A stretch of 64,000 bases of DNA from Deltaproteobacteria bacterium (GCA_016875095.1 VGSG01000007.1:42555-106554); one strand, 5' to 3'; positions 35,062-45,952 are shown, counted from the first letter of the stretch. Numbers and translations: made by a program. Notes: generated from the sequence alone by a model not told the origin.

Positions 35062-35493
35062 ATGCGTTGGGTCTCGGCCCTAACCTTCTTCGCCCTTTTA
35101 TCTCTGCCGATCTTCCAACCCGCGACCCTTGCTCAGGGGCCGCGCGACGTTTCGCCTCGGGCTGTGGCGGAAGGAATAGTGAAAGGGATTATAGAAGGGC
35201 TGGCCCAGGGTGACTACACAGTCTATTCGGTTCGGTTCTCTTCCGCCATGAAGAGCGCGCAAAACAGGACCATGTTCCTACAATTCAAGACCAACGTGCG
35301 CAAGAACTTGGGTTCTCCGCAATCAGTGGAATACCTGGGCTCATACGAGCAAGAGGGAAACACTATCACGCTCTTCAAAGCCCGATTCAGCAAGGAGAAA
35401 GACGATGTACTGATCAAGCTTGTCTTGGATCGCGCCACCCCTGACGCCCAGGTGACGGGCCTTTGGTTCGAAGCGCCTTCCCTCTCTCGTTAG
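35062..35493 (+). CDS. secreted protein with NTF2-like small domain, unknown
   Basis: 143 residues. Signal peptide MRWVSALTFFALLSLPIFQP ending at LAQG, then a compact alpha/beta domain (GIIEGLAQGDYTVYSVRFSS, QFKTNVRKNLGSPQSVEYLG, KARFSKEKDDVLIKLVLDRA) that resembles the DUF3887/4864-type domains. No strong ribosome site is visible; the start is chosen for the signal peptide. It follows dnaK by 150 nt. The function is unknown. Confidence 0.65.
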   Translation: MRWVSALTFFALLSLPIFQPATLAQGPRDVSPRAVAEGIVKGIIEGLAQGDYTVYSVRFSSAMKSAQNRTMFLQFKTNVRKNLGSPQSVEYLGSYEQEGNTITLFKARFSKEKDDVLIKLVLDRATPDAQVTGLWFEAPSLSR

Positions 35494-35584
35494 GTCCACC
35501 ATTCGCCTACCTCAAGAACATCCCTCTTCGCCGAACGATCAAAATGAGTTATAATATCGGTGAGTTTCCAGGGTGTATATCTCG

Positions 35585-37165
35585 ATGGCAATGCGACACG
35601 TCAAGATTAGCCTGTTTGTTGACGATGTGCGCTCGGGCATGACCGACTTTGAGCTCATGGAGAAGCATAGCCTCTCAATGCGTCAGCTTCAGTCGGTTTT
35701 TGACAGATTGCTTGCCGCAGGCACGCTCGATCCCATTGACCTGGAAGGAATCGATCCGGAGTCTGAACCTACAGCCAAACTCACTAGCCCGTGTCCATCG
35801 TGCGGCAGGCCCATGCTTAGTTTAGCGGAGACCTGCCCTGGCTGCGGTCTGGGCAATCCTATCACGGAAATCAAAGAGTTGATGTTTCTTGAAGAAGATA
35901 TGGAGGCGCCTCCGCTCGAGAGCGTTTTCGAGTCGGATCAGGCTGGTTTTGCCGAGCTGATGGATTTGGAGGAGCCGTCTGAAACCTTCGTGCCGGAGGG
36001 AATGGACGAAGAAGCTCCTGAAGCGATTCAATCCCCGTCGGTTCAATCTCCTCCGTTTGCCTTCCACGACTTTCGTGCGCCGGCCGAAGCGCGCCCTCCC
36101 GGCCTCTTGGAAAGATTGCTTGCTGATCGCACGGCGCTGATCGGCCTCTCCATGGTCGGCGCGGCCCTAATTGTTCTTCTCATTGGCTTGTACGTGGCGA
36201 CGCTCATTTCACCGTCTCCCCGGATCGCTTCTCCTGTCTTGGAGACTGCAAAACCTCCCCCGGCCCATATCGCCACCGATGTTGCGGAGGAAACCCTTCC
36301 TCCAGTGAAACCGTCCCTGACCGACGCTCGTGACTCCGCCGTTTCACAAACCGCGCCTGATCCTGAGCCGAGCGCAACCAGAACTGAGAGAATCGAGGCG
36401 GCGCCAGAGGCATCCTCGCCCGTAGCCGCGCCTTCTGCGCAAGATCCTGGACCGTCCAGGACGGACGTTCTGATGGACCGGAGCGCCTCAACCACGAAAG
36501 GTTTGGTTGGCGAGCCGGCTCCGCACGCGCCTCCTGACGGATTGCATCGGACCACCCTTCCGGTTTCCCTGGAGGAAGCGGTAAGGAGCGGAGAGAGCGT
36601 TCTCGTCAGAGCCCTTCTGGAGAAGAGCGGTGAACTGAATGAGGCGACCTCCGAAGGGGAAACTCTCCTGACACTGGCTGCGCGACAGGGTAGCGATGAG
36701 GTCGTCGCCTTGCTGCTCAGACGGGGCGCGGATCCAACCCTGAGAAATAAGGCAGGCCGCACGGCTCTGGACATTACCTTGGAGAAGGGCCATGTGGCCG
36801 CGCTCAGGGCGCTTGTCGCTCACACCAAAGACAAAGCGGGCGCCAAACTGCTGGAGGCTTGCAGGAAAGACTCGGAACAGATTGCGAAATTCTTGATAGC
36901 GGGCGGAGCGAACGTCAACGCCCGCGATGACATGGGGAATACGCCTCTGATGTTAGCGGTGGGAATGGGGAAGATCAGATTAGTGAGGGCTTTGCTCGAA
37001 GAAGGGGCCGACGTGAATGCCACCAACAACAAAGGGATATCCGTCCTCGGATGGGCCTATTCTCCCGTGATAGAGGGCGAATTCTCCGTCCGGCAACGGC
37101 GCCAGATCGTGAAATTGTTGAAAGATTACGGCGCCACCCCGGGCCGCGCCTCTTGGGCGAGATGA
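35585..37165 (+). CDS. zinc-ribbon / transmembrane / ankyrin-repeat protein
   Basis: 526 residues. Residues ~1-55 form a small helical module (HVKISLFVDDVRSGMTDFEL, LMEKHSLSMRQLQSVFDRLL) shared with the protein at 58695. A zinc ribbon follows (PCPSCGRPM, then CPGCG). A Pro/Glu-rich stretch precedes one transmembrane helix near residue 185 (LIGLSMVGAALIVLLIG), then a Pro/Ala/Thr-rich linker. The C-terminal ~180 residues are ankyrin repeats (GETLLTLAARQGSDEVVALL, GNTPLMLAVGMGKIRLVRAL). It may be a membrane-anchored scaffold; no catalytic motif is seen. Confidence 0.75.
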   Translation: MAMRHVKISLFVDDVRSGMTDFELMEKHSLSMRQLQSVFDRLLAAGTLDPIDLEGIDPESEPTAKLTSPCPSCGRPMLSLAETCPGCGLGNPITEIKELMFLEEDMEAPPLESVFESDQAGFAELMDLEEPSETFVPEGMDEEAPEAIQSPSVQSPPFAFHDFRAPAEARPPGLLERLLADRTALIGLSMVGAALIVLLIGLYVATLISPSPRIASPVLETAKPPPAHIATDVAEETLPPVKPSLTDARDSAVSQTAPDPEPSATRTERIEAAPEASSPVAAPSAQDPGPSRTDVLMDRSASTTKGLVGEPAPHAPPDGLHRTTLPVSLEEAVRSGESVLVRALLEKSGELNEATSEGETLLTLAARQGSDEVVALLLRRGADPTLRNKAGRTALDITLEKGHVAALRALVAHTKDKAGAKLLEACRKDSEQIAKFLIAGGANVNARDDMGNTPLMLAVGMGKIRLVRALLEEGADVNATNNKGISVLGWAYSPVIEGEFSVRQRRQIVKLLKDYGATPGRASWAR

Positions 37166-37196
37166 CTCGACCTACGGCCCCCAACTCAGCGACTCG

Positions 37197-38144
37197 CTAC
37201 TGTTCGCTCTCCCACAAGTGGAAGCGGTCCTTTCCGGTTCGTTTGGCTTCATAGAGCGCTTCGTCGGCTCGCCGCACGAGTGTTCGGCTATCCTGCGCGT
37301 CATCGGGGAAGCAAGCCACCCCCAAGGAAATAGTCACCGGGTGTGGCAGCGCATGATCCCGCGCCTTGAATGTGTGGTCTCTCACGGCATTCAGGAACCG
37401 GAGCGCGAGCTCGGCCGCGTTGCGCTTGCCCGCTCCGGGAAATATAACCGCAAACTCCTCCCCGCCATATCGGGCCACTATATCATATGACCTGACCGTG
37501 GATTTGAATATCTCGCCCAGGCGAGTGAGGACTTCATCTCCCTCTTGATGTCCGTATCGATCGTTGTACACCTTAAAGTCATCAATATCGATCATGAGTA
37601 GGACAAGGGGTAGTTTCAGTCGGTGGGACTTCTCGACTTCTTTGCTCAGAGCCTCGTCGAAATATCTTCGGTTGAAGACTCCCGTGAGCGCATCCACGTA
37701 TGATAGATCGCGAAAGAACTCCCGTTCACGCGCCTTTCGCATGAGATCGCGAACGTCCATGGCCTTGGCCACTGCGAGGTGTATTTGATCCACGGTGAAC
37801 GGTTTGATCAGGTACTCCAACGCCCCCGCCTTCATGCACTCCACCGCGTTCTCGATGGAGCCATACCCCGTAATGACAATGACTCCGGTATCGATGCCGC
37901 GGGCGGCCAGTTCGCGGATCAGCGACAGTCCGTCGAGGCTGGGAAGACGCATATCGGTTACGATGAGGTCATACCTGGTGGCCGTGGCCATATCCAGGGC
38001 TTTGACTCCGTCGTCGGTCTCCTCCACGTCATAGCCGGCCAATTTGATGGCTTCGGCTAGAACGCTGCGCACCATATCATCGTCGTCCACGACCAGAATG
38101 GTCGGACGGGCGCTCGTCTCAGCGGAGTTATGGCCTGATGGCAT
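37197..38144 (-). CDS. response regulator with GGDEF domain (diguanylate cyclase)
   Basis: 315 residues. The receiver (15-130) has DDDD near residue 20, the phospho-acceptor Asp in DLIVTDMRLPSLDG and Lys in YLIKPFT. The GGDEF domain (~150-310) has DALTGVFNRRYFDEAL, the substrate region IDIDDFKVYNDRYGHQEGDE and the active site ARYGGEEF. An RxxD inhibitory site (RSYD) lies exactly 5 residues before GGEEF, so product feedback by c-di-GMP is expected. No histidine kinase is adjacent. Confidence 0.93.
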   Translation of the reverse strand: MPSGHNSAETSARPTILVVDDDDMVRSVLAEAIKLAGYDVEETDDGVKALDMATATRYDLIVTDMRLPSLDGLSLIRELAARGIDTGVIVITGYGSIENAVECMKAGALEYLIKPFTVDQIHLAVAKAMDVRDLMRKAREREFFRDLSYVDALTGVFNRRYFDEALSKEVEKSHRLKLPLVLLMIDIDDFKVYNDRYGHQEGDEVLTRLGEIFKSTVRSYDIVARYGGEEFAVIFPGAGKRNAAELALRFLNAVRDHTFKARDHALPHPVTISLGVACFPDDAQDSRTLVRRADEALYEAKRTGKDRFHLWESEQ

Positions 38145-38211
38145 CTCTTCGTACCTTCGGCCTGCCCGGTAGTTAATTGATTCGCCAGGGTTGGCGTCAA
38201 CCGAACGACGC

Positions 38212-39474
<1,263 letters not shown>

Positions 39475-39544
39475 TTACAGAAATCAGAATACTTACCCAC
39501 CCACTCCCCAGGAAAGAATACCTCCTGTGAAGGATACCGATCGG

Positions 39545-40714
39545 TCAGAGACCCGCCCGCTCTCTCAGCTCATCAACCCGGTTGGTCTTTTCCCAGGTAA
39601 AGTCCGGATCTTCTCGACCGAAGTGGCCGTTCGCGGAGGTCTTCTTGTAAATGGGAAGCAGGAGGTCCAGGTACTCGATAATTGCAGCAGGCTTGAAACT
39701 GAATAACTCGCTGATGATTTCCGTGATCCGCTCGTCGGAAATCCTCCCCGTGCCCCGGCTGTCTACCGTCAGTGAGACAGGTTCCGGGTAGCCGATGGCG
39801 TACGCCACCTGGAGAAGGCACTTGTCCGCTATGCCGGCGGCCACCACATTTTTTGCCACGTGTCGAGCCATATAGGACGCGGATCGGTCAACTTTGCTGG
39901 GATCTTTTCCCGAGAAGGCCCCGCCGCCGTGAGCGCCGTACCCGCCGTAAGTGTCCACGATGATCTTTCGGCCGGTGAGCCCGCAATCACCCATAGGTCC
40001 TCCGATGACAAAGCGGCCCGTGGTGTTGATGAGAAAGCGAGTCTTGTCATCGAGGAGACGTTTCGGGATCACCTTCCTGATCACCTCTTCCACTATGCTC
40101 TCTTTGATATGCTCGTGGGTTACATCAGGTTCGTGCTGAGCCGCAATCACCACCGTATCGACTCTGACCGGTCGGCTGTCAACGTATTGCACGGTGACCT
40201 GTGATTTCCCGTCCGGCCTCAGGAAGGGCAAGATCTTCTCCCTGCGCACCTGCGAGAGACGAGCCGTGAGCATGTGCGCATATTGAATTGCCATAGGCAT
40301 AAGTTCGGGGGTTTCGTTACTTGCGTATCCGAACATGAGGCCCTGATCGCCCGCGCCCTGCTCCTGGTAGAGCCCTTCACCGCTCGACACGCCCATGGAA
40401 ATGTCCGGGGATTGTTTATCGAGAGCTACCAGGACCGCGCAGGTGTCTGCGTCGAAACCCATCGCGGAGCTGGTGTAACCGATGGATCTGATGGTCTCTC
40501 TCACGAGTTCCGGAACGTCCACCGCCGCTCTGCTGGTGATTTCTCCCGCCACCATTACCATGCCGGTGGTCACCAAGGCTTCGCACGCCACGCGGGACTT
40601 CGGATCCTGCTCCAGCATGGCATCGAGCACCGAGTCCGAAATCCTGTCCGCAATCTTGTCGGGATGACCTTCAGTCACCGATTCAGAAGAAAAGAGATAC
40701 GTTCCCCTCGGCAT
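39545..40714 (-). CDS. metK: S-adenosylmethionine synthetase
   Basis: 389 residues. It makes SAM from methionine and ATP. Motifs: [60 protein letters not shown]. The start at [12 protein letters not shown] is fixed by AAGGAGG 7 nt upstream; the open frame runs 86 residues further 5' without family resemblance. It lies 80 nt upstream of ahcY on the same strand, a sensible SAM-cycle pair. Confidence 0.97.
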   Translation of the reverse strand: MPRGTYLFSSESVTEGHPDKIADRISDSVLDAMLEQDPKSRVACEALVTTGMVMVAGEITSRAAVDVPELVRETIRSIGYTSSAMGFDADTCAVLVALDKQSPDISMGVSSGEGLYQEQGAGDQGLMFGYASNETPELMPMAIQYAHMLTARLSQVRREKILPFLRPDGKSQVTVQYVDSRPVRVDTVVIAAQHEPDVTHEHIKESIVEEVIRKVIPKRLLDDKTRFLINTTGRFVIGGPMGDCGLTGRKIIVDTYGGYGAHGGGAFSGKDPSKVDRSASYMARHVAKNVVAAGIADKCLLQVAYAIGYPEPVSLTVDSRGTGRISDERITEIISELFSFKPAAIIEYLDLLLPIYKKTSANGHFGREDPDFTWEKTNRVDELRERAGL

Positions 40715-41032
40715 CAAGGGCCTCCTTTTGCATAACAATCTATGGGCGGCATGATCAAACTGTGTATGATAATCTCGTTCTCCCAGGCGCGTCAAGGGCA
40801 ATTGCGTGGCAAAGCATTGCGCTTGACAGAATAGATCCTGCGAGAGTACCCTATAATCAGCGTTAAATGTAGTTTCTTGCGATTCTCGATCTTTTGGCGG
40901 GGAGTTCATCGGGCTATTTCTTCGAGCTGAAATCGTTTCTCTTGATGCTCGTGAGCTTCCCAACGGTCGCACATAGATCCCAAGCCTAGACCTGCCCGAT
41001 CAACGGATGGCCAAACAAAGGGGGGCGTCCGG
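40715..41032. other. divergent intergenic region metK / caspase-like gene
   Basis: It holds the metK leader and promoter (40766-40795). On the plus strand a TATAAT at 40852-40857 could serve the caspase-like gene, but no -35 stands at the right distance. Nothing else was recognised. Confidence 0.4.
40766..40795 (-). promoter_or_regulatory. sigma-70 promoter of metK
   Basis: TTGACG (40795-40790) and TATCAT (40771-40766) on the minus strand, 18 nt apart, 52 nt before the metK ATG. No SAM riboswitch fold was recognised in the short leader. Confidence 0.6.
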
Positions 41033-42718
41033 ATGTCCGAGCCTAGATCCGTCGTTATCGGCAATCAAAATCCGCGCGCGTACGGGGGGGGCTATGGGAC
41101 AGCCTTGCCCGTCCTTTTGGTGTTCTTTATCCTGTTTACCTTTCAGGGTGTCTTTGCGAGCCAGGAGAGCCGGACTGACCAGGATGTCATCGCCATTCCC
41201 GGGCATGCGCCAGGAGAGCTGTACGGGCTCTTTGTGGGCATCGGGAACTACAAGACCCCTTCTATTCCCGCGTTGAAGTTCCCTGCCAAGGATGCTCGGG
41301 ACTTTGCAAGTCTGCTCGAAGCCCAGAAACACCTCTTCAAGAAGACCAACGTGAAGCTCCTTGTGGACGAGCAGGCGACAAAAGCCGAACTGGAAAAGTA
41401 TCTATACTACGACCTGCGTAAGGCAGGGAAGAATGACACCATACTCATCTTTCTCAGCGGCCACGGCGCCGTGGACCCGTTTCGGCCCAGCGAGTTCTTC
41501 TTCCTTTCCCATGAGGCGGACCCGCAGTACCTTGAGGTGACGAGTCTCAATATGTCCGGCCTCCGGTTTCTCAAGGGACTTGAATGCCCGCGGGTCGTGC
41601 TTATCGCAGATTCCTGCCATGCGGGAGGCTTTTCCAAAGAAGGGGCCAAGGCAGTCGCGAACTACAATAACTTCGTGAGGGATTTCACCGCGTCATCGGG
41701 GAAAGTGGTGATAAGCTCAAGCCGGCCGGACCAGTTTTCGCTGGAGATGTCCGATCTCCAAAACGGGGTTTTTACCCATTTCTTCATCGAAGCCCTGAAG
41801 GGTAAGGGAGACCAGGACTCTGACGGCATCGTCACGATCAATGAAGCGTACAACTATGTATACTCTCAAACCAAAGATAAGACCAAAGGCGCTCAGCATC
41901 CGCAGTTTGAAGGGATCGTGGAAGGGCTTTTCCCTCTTGCCGCTGTCGCGAGTCTGGATAAGCGGCCGCCGGTCACTTCCGGGTACGTCCCGCGTGCCGC
42001 GACCGTGCTGGAATTGCAAACAGATCCGGGCGGAGTAAACATCCATATCGACAACAAGATGGTAGGCCGAACATCCGAGGATGGTCATCTGCACATCAAG
42101 TACCTCCCCATGGACACGCCCATTGCGGTGACATTCCGAAAGGACGGCTGGCTGGAAAAGGTAGTGGGACCGTTCTATTTCACCGGCAATCAGTCAAACA
42201 TAAAGAGCGGACTGATCAAGCTTCAAGCTGCCATAGCGTCTTTGCAGATGAGCACGGAGCCGGGTGAGGTGATCATAAAGATCAACGGGCAAGCCGCAGG
42301 CGCCACAGACAAGAAGGGATCTGTGACGATCAACGACGTTAAAGTGGCTGTTCCTATTCAGGTCGAGTTCGAAAAGAACGGATTCAGGACAAAAACCATC
42401 TCCATCATGGTTCCTCCTGGAAGTGAAGGAAGCGTCTACGAGTTCGGCGGAAAAGTGGTCCTTACTCGCGAGACCCAGGTAGCCAAACCCAGCCCCACGC
42501 CCGAGCGCGCCAGGGAAGACACCAGGGAACCGATTTCTAAGCCGGCGGCCGCTAAGCCGAGTGCTCAGGACGCCGCCGCGGAGGGTGCCTCAGAGGCCCA
42601 ACCTCAAACGCTCCGTGGGAGCACTTTCGAGAATATTAAGGCGGGTGGCCATCCTTCGGCCGGCGGCGGCTGGGGGCGCAGAGGCCAGTCTGAACGCGAT
42701 CTCCAAGAAAATCGGTAA
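41033..42718 (+). CDS. caspase-like (C14) protein with EF-hand-like loop and PEGA repeats, copy A
   Basis: 561 residues. After a ~25-residue polar N-terminus comes a hydrophobic helix (signal or anchor, LPVLLVFFILFTF). The caspase fold has LYGLFVGIGNYKTPSIPALK, catalytic His144 in LSGHGAVDP and Cys195 in IADSCHAGGF. A Ca2+-binding-type loop DQDSDGIVTINE lies at 260-271. Two PEGA repeats follow (TVLELQTDPGGVNIHIDNKM and a second near LQMSTEPGEVIIKINGQAAG), then a Pro/Ala-rich tail ending in GGGWGRRGQSER. The active domain is predicted to be extracytoplasmic. Substrate unknown. It is in tandem with a paralogue at 42857. Confidence 0.85.
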   Translation: MSEPRSVVIGNQNPRAYGGGYGTALPVLLVFFILFTFQGVFASQESRTDQDVIAIPGHAPGELYGLFVGIGNYKTPSIPALKFPAKDARDFASLLEAQKHLFKKTNVKLLVDEQATKAELEKYLYYDLRKAGKNDTILIFLSGHGAVDPFRPSEFFFLSHEADPQYLEVTSLNMSGLRFLKGLECPRVVLIADSCHAGGFSKEGAKAVANYNNFVRDFTASSGKVVISSSRPDQFSLEMSDLQNGVFTHFFIEALKGKGDQDSDGIVTINEAYNYVYSQTKDKTKGAQHPQFEGIVEGLFPLAAVASLDKRPPVTSGYVPRAATVLELQTDPGGVNIHIDNKMVGRTSEDGHLHIKYLPMDTPIAVTFRKDGWLEKVVGPFYFTGNQSNIKSGLIKLQAAIASLQMSTEPGEVIIKINGQAAGATDKKGSVTINDVKVAVPIQVEFEKNGFRTKTISIMVPPGSEGSVYEFGGKVVLTRETQVAKPSPTPERAREDTREPISKPAAAKPSAQDAAAEGASEAQPQTLRGSTFENIKAGGHPSAGGGWGRRGQSERDLQENR

Positions 42719-42800
42719 CGCGTTGAGTTTGTTCCTCGCCCGCCGGCCTGACCCCAGTCCTTTTCTATGGCGTAATCGATAACGCGGCGGATGACTTCGG
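42712..42800 (-). pseudogene. fossil of the 3' end of the thioester-reductase-like gene
   Basis: On the minus strand this stretch still encodes AEVIRRVIDYAIEKDWGQAG, matching the C-terminus of the gene at 45953-47044 (DEVIHRVIDYAIEKDWGQAG). At DNA level 42712-42800 aligns without gaps to 45929-46017 with about 70 of 89 bases identical by eye. It marks the edge of the tandem duplication that made the two caspase-like genes. Confidence 0.85.
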
Positions 42801-42856
42801 CAGTTCCGGCCCGAGCCGAGATTGAATGAGCAGCAAGAAAACTAGGTGAAGAGGGC

Positions 42857-45805
42857 ATGACAATGTCCAAGCTCATCGAAGAGATAAGATGCAGTGGTAA
42901 TCATCCTGCAATGGGCGCCGGATTCGGTTTGTTGCGCGCGGTGTGGACCCGCCACGCGGGCAGTTCCTCCGGTGGGTTGATCGACACAGGTGGTGTGCTG
43001 GTTGTGGCGATCTTCGCGCTGGTCATGGCTCTACAGCCTGCCGTTGGCGTTGCGGCGGATTCAGATCGGGCGAGTCGAGGCGCTAAACAGTCGACGGAAA
43101 CCGCTCTATCGGGAGTTCCGTCCCTCCCTAACGGCGATCTGTATGCTGTCATCGTCGGTGTCGCCAAGTACAAGAACGCCAAGATCCCGTCACTGAAACT
43201 CGCGGCCAAGGATGCGACGGACTTTGCCAAATTCATAGAAACCCAAAGGGATCTTTTTCGAGCGGCCCATGTCTTCCTCAGAGCCAATGAAAGCGCGAGC
43301 AAAAGCGAAATCGAGAAGCACCTCTTTTACGAGCTTCGTCAAGCCGGGAAAGATGACACGATCGTCTTGTTCTTCAGCGGGCATGGCGCTGTGGATCCGA
43401 AACGTCCGGGAGAGTTCTTTTTCCTTACCCATGATGCGGACCCGGAATATCTCGAAGTAACCGCGCTCAACATGACCGGCTTGCGCTTCCTGCGCAACTT
43501 GGACTGCCCCCGAGTGGTCATGATCGCGGATGCGTGTCACTCCGGGGGATTCACAGACTGGCAGGCGAGGAGCTCGGTCATACCTCTGAGGTTGTTCCTC
43601 CGGGATTTCACGTCCTCCAGCGGTCGAGTGATCATAACGTCCAGCAGGCCCGATGAGTATTCTCTTGAAGGCAGCCGCATGGACAACGGCGTGTTCACGC
43701 ATTTCCTCATCGAGGGATTAAAGGGCGCGGCTGACAAGGACGGTGACGGGGTCATCAGCGTCAAGGAAGCGTACGACTTCGTGTACGACAAGACGAGAGC
43801 AGCCACCGGAGGCGCTCAGCATCCCCAGTTCACCGGTTCCGTGGAGGGGGTGTTTCCTCTGTCGGTGTCGGCCGCTTTCGCTTCACGGCCGCCGACGGTG
43901 CTGGAGATCTTGACCGATCCGCCGGGCGCGGAGGTCTATGTGAGTGGAAAGCTGGTGGGTCAGACCGAGGCGGACGGGTCTTTGGTGGTGAAGCATCTGC
44001 CTCTGGGGAGGCCGCTACCGGTGAAGATCATGAAAAAGGGCTGGAAAGAGGCGAGCATAGCCCCTGTCACGTTCTCACGGGACTCGCTTCATGTCACGGG
44101 GCAGTATGTAAAGCTTCAGCCCGCGGGCGGTATTCTCGACCTGGTTACCGACCCGCCCGGCGCAGACGTTTATGTGGGGAATCGGCTGGTTGGGGCCACT
44201 GACGGGACCGGCGCGATCCGGCTGGAGAACCTCCCGCTTGGAGAACCGCTCTCCGTCACGGTCAAGAAACAGGGCTGGCAGGAAGCGAGCATCGGTCCGA
44301 TCACCATCCCGCAAGACCGGCCGCAGGTGGATGGGAAACGGGTGAAGCTCAAGCAAATCCTCGGATCGATCACGCTTATTACCGAGCCGCCCGGATCGGA
44401 CGTTTTCCTGGACGGCAAGCCCGTAGGTCGAACAGACCAGCAAGGGAGCTTGGCCCTGAATGAACTTCCTTTCGGAAAGAAACTTTCCATCAAGGTCAAG
44501 AAGGAGGGTTGGCTGGAAGCAAGCCTTGAGCCTCTTACGCTTACTCCGGACAAGCCCCATGTTTCCGGGAGGAAGGTGGAGCTTAAACGCGCAGTCGGGA
44601 CACTGGACCTGTTGACCGACCCGCCTGAAGCGGAAGTGTACGTGGGAGACAAGTTGGCGGGGAAGTCAAAGAAGGATGGCTCGTTCGTTCTGGGGGATCT
44701 TCCCCTTGGGCAGGAGTTGTCCATCAGAGTCAAGAAGCAGGGGTGGCTCGAAGCAAGTGTCGGCCCGATCGTCATCACCGCGGACAAGCTGCACGTGAAA
44801 GGCGCCCATGTCAAACTCGCGCCTGCCCGTGGCTCGCTCGAGTTGGCAGTGGATCCCGCGCCCGCGGAAGTATACGTTGCGGGGAAGCCGGCAGGTGAGA
44901 CCGACAAGCTCGGGATCTTCCGACTCGAAGATCTTCCCATTGACAAACCAATAAGCGTGAGGATCAAGAAGAAGGGTTGGCGAGAAGCAAGTCTGGAACC
45001 TCTCACTTTGTCGCCGGAGAACCTCCAAATGAAGAAGAGCGTGAAGCTTGAACCCGCGCTTGCCACATTGGAGATCCTGACGGAACCGGAACACGTGACG
45101 GTGAAGCTGGGCGGTCAGTACCTTGGGACCACCGGCCGCGACGGCAGGCTGGTCGTGAGGGCCATGCAGGTGCAGGCGCCGCACGCGCTGGAATTCGAGA
45201 AAAAGGGGTACAAGAACGAGGCGATCCTCTTGACTATCCCCGAAGCAGCCCAGGGTAAGACATTCGAGACCGAGAAGATTCGCTTGGTTGCTCAAGCAAC
45301 ACCTATGGACACAGTGGCCCCTGGAAAAGTCAAACCCGCGGCCGAAGCCGAGCAAGCTAAAGAAAGCAGCCGCGAACCGGCCCCGAAGCCGGCCGCCGCA
45401 AAGCCCACCTCTGCGCCCAAGGCTGGGGCGGAGGTAACTTCAGGGAGCCAAAGCGAGGCCCCGTCCAAAAAAGAGGGTAGCGCCGAGAGTGTAAGGGACT
45501 TGCATGAACAGGGCGCGCCCTGGTTTTCCGGTAGTATGGGTTGGGGGCGTAGAGGTAGAGACCAAAGCGAGATCGAGAGTCGGTCGCCGACCTCCAAGCC
45601 TGATTCGAGCGCACCTGCGGGCCCAAGCGCATGGACTGATGCGCCCGGGACGGGGGATAAGAATACCGGTTGGGGGCGCAGCCGCAGAACCGAGGGTGAA
45701 CGCTCAAGGCCGACGGATGATCCGGCGGCCAAGCCTGATTCAGCGTCCCCGGAGAGCCCAAGCGCATGGACTGATTCCCCAGGAACGGCCCGCCCCCGGC
45801 GGTAA
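42857..45805 (+). CDS. caspase-like (C14) protein with EF-hand-like loop and six PEGA repeats, copy B
   Basis: 982 residues. An N-terminal hydrophobic helix (GVLVVAIFALVMAL, ~46-60) precedes the caspase domain: LYAVIVGVAKYKNAKIPSLK, His176 in FSGHGAVDP, Cys227 in IADACHSGGF. A canonical EF-hand-type loop DKDGDGVISVKE lies at 293-304. Six PEGA repeats with a period of about 76-79 residues begin near 346 (VLEILTDPPGAEVYVSGKLV) and run to ~810. The Pro/Ala/Ser-rich tail contains GWGRRGRDQ and GWGRSRR. The gene is a diverged duplicate of 41033-42718 with expanded PEGA repeats. Its original 3' end persists in another frame to ~45935. Confidence 0.87.
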   Translation: MTMSKLIEEIRCSGNHPAMGAGFGLLRAVWTRHAGSSSGGLIDTGGVLVVAIFALVMALQPAVGVAADSDRASRGAKQSTETALSGVPSLPNGDLYAVIVGVAKYKNAKIPSLKLAAKDATDFAKFIETQRDLFRAAHVFLRANESASKSEIEKHLFYELRQAGKDDTIVLFFSGHGAVDPKRPGEFFFLTHDADPEYLEVTALNMTGLRFLRNLDCPRVVMIADACHSGGFTDWQARSSVIPLRLFLRDFTSSSGRVIITSSRPDEYSLEGSRMDNGVFTHFLIEGLKGAADKDGDGVISVKEAYDFVYDKTRAATGGAQHPQFTGSVEGVFPLSVSAAFASRPPTVLEILTDPPGAEVYVSGKLVGQTEADGSLVVKHLPLGRPLPVKIMKKGWKEASIAPVTFSRDSLHVTGQYVKLQPAGGILDLVTDPPGADVYVGNRLVGATDGTGAIRLENLPLGEPLSVTVKKQGWQEASIGPITIPQDRPQVDGKRVKLKQILGSITLITEPPGSDVFLDGKPVGRTDQQGSLALNELPFGKKLSIKVKKEGWLEASLEPLTLTPDKPHVSGRKVELKRAVGTLDLLTDPPEAEVYVGDKLAGKSKKDGSFVLGDLPLGQELSIRVKKQGWLEASVGPIVITADKLHVKGAHVKLAPARGSLELAVDPAPAEVYVAGKPAGETDKLGIFRLEDLPIDKPISVRIKKKGWREASLEPLTLSPENLQMKKSVKLEPALATLEILTEPEHVTVKLGGQYLGTTGRDGRLVVRAMQVQAPHALEFEKKGYKNEAILLTIPEAAQGKTFETEKIRLVAQATPMDTVAPGKVKPAAEAEQAKESSREPAPKPAAAKPTSAPKAGAEVTSGSQSEAPSKKEGSAESVRDLHEQGAPWFSGSMGWGRRGRDQSEIESRSPTSKPDSSAPAGPSAWTDAPGTGDKNTGWGRSRRTEGERSRPTDDPAAKPDSASPESPSAWTDSPGTARPRR
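43893..45290 (+). repeat. six in-frame PEGA repeats (about 230 bp each)
   Basis: Units begin near 43896, 44125, 44361, 44597, 44830 and 45061, each with a TDPPxAxVYVxGKxxG-type start and a KK-GW-EAS-P centre. The expansion from two to six units is the main length difference from copy A. Confidence 0.8.
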
Positions 45806-45952
45806 GCGGTCTTCCAACGGTTGGCCGTCCCGCGGACCTCTACGCGGCAGGGTGATGCGAAGAGGAGGCCCGTTGGTTATCGAGGGCAGTCGGGGACGCA
45901 AAGGCAAGACTGATCGCGAGCTCCATGGTCGGTAACGCTTCGAGCTTCTTCT

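Noticed and set aside
40823..40857. TTGACA and TATAAT upstream of the caspase-like gene as one promoter
   Set aside because: The spacer is 23 nt, too long for a sigma-70 promoter.
42604..42876. A minus-strand gene of about 90 codons
   Set aside because: Only ~20 residues resemble a protein, and they are the duplicated tip of the reductase gene; there is no start signal.
45504..45935. A 143-codon plus-strand gene overlapping caspase copy B
   Set aside because: It is an Arg/Pro-rich shadow of the tail; only its last ~15 codons are meaningful, as the old C-terminus of copy B.
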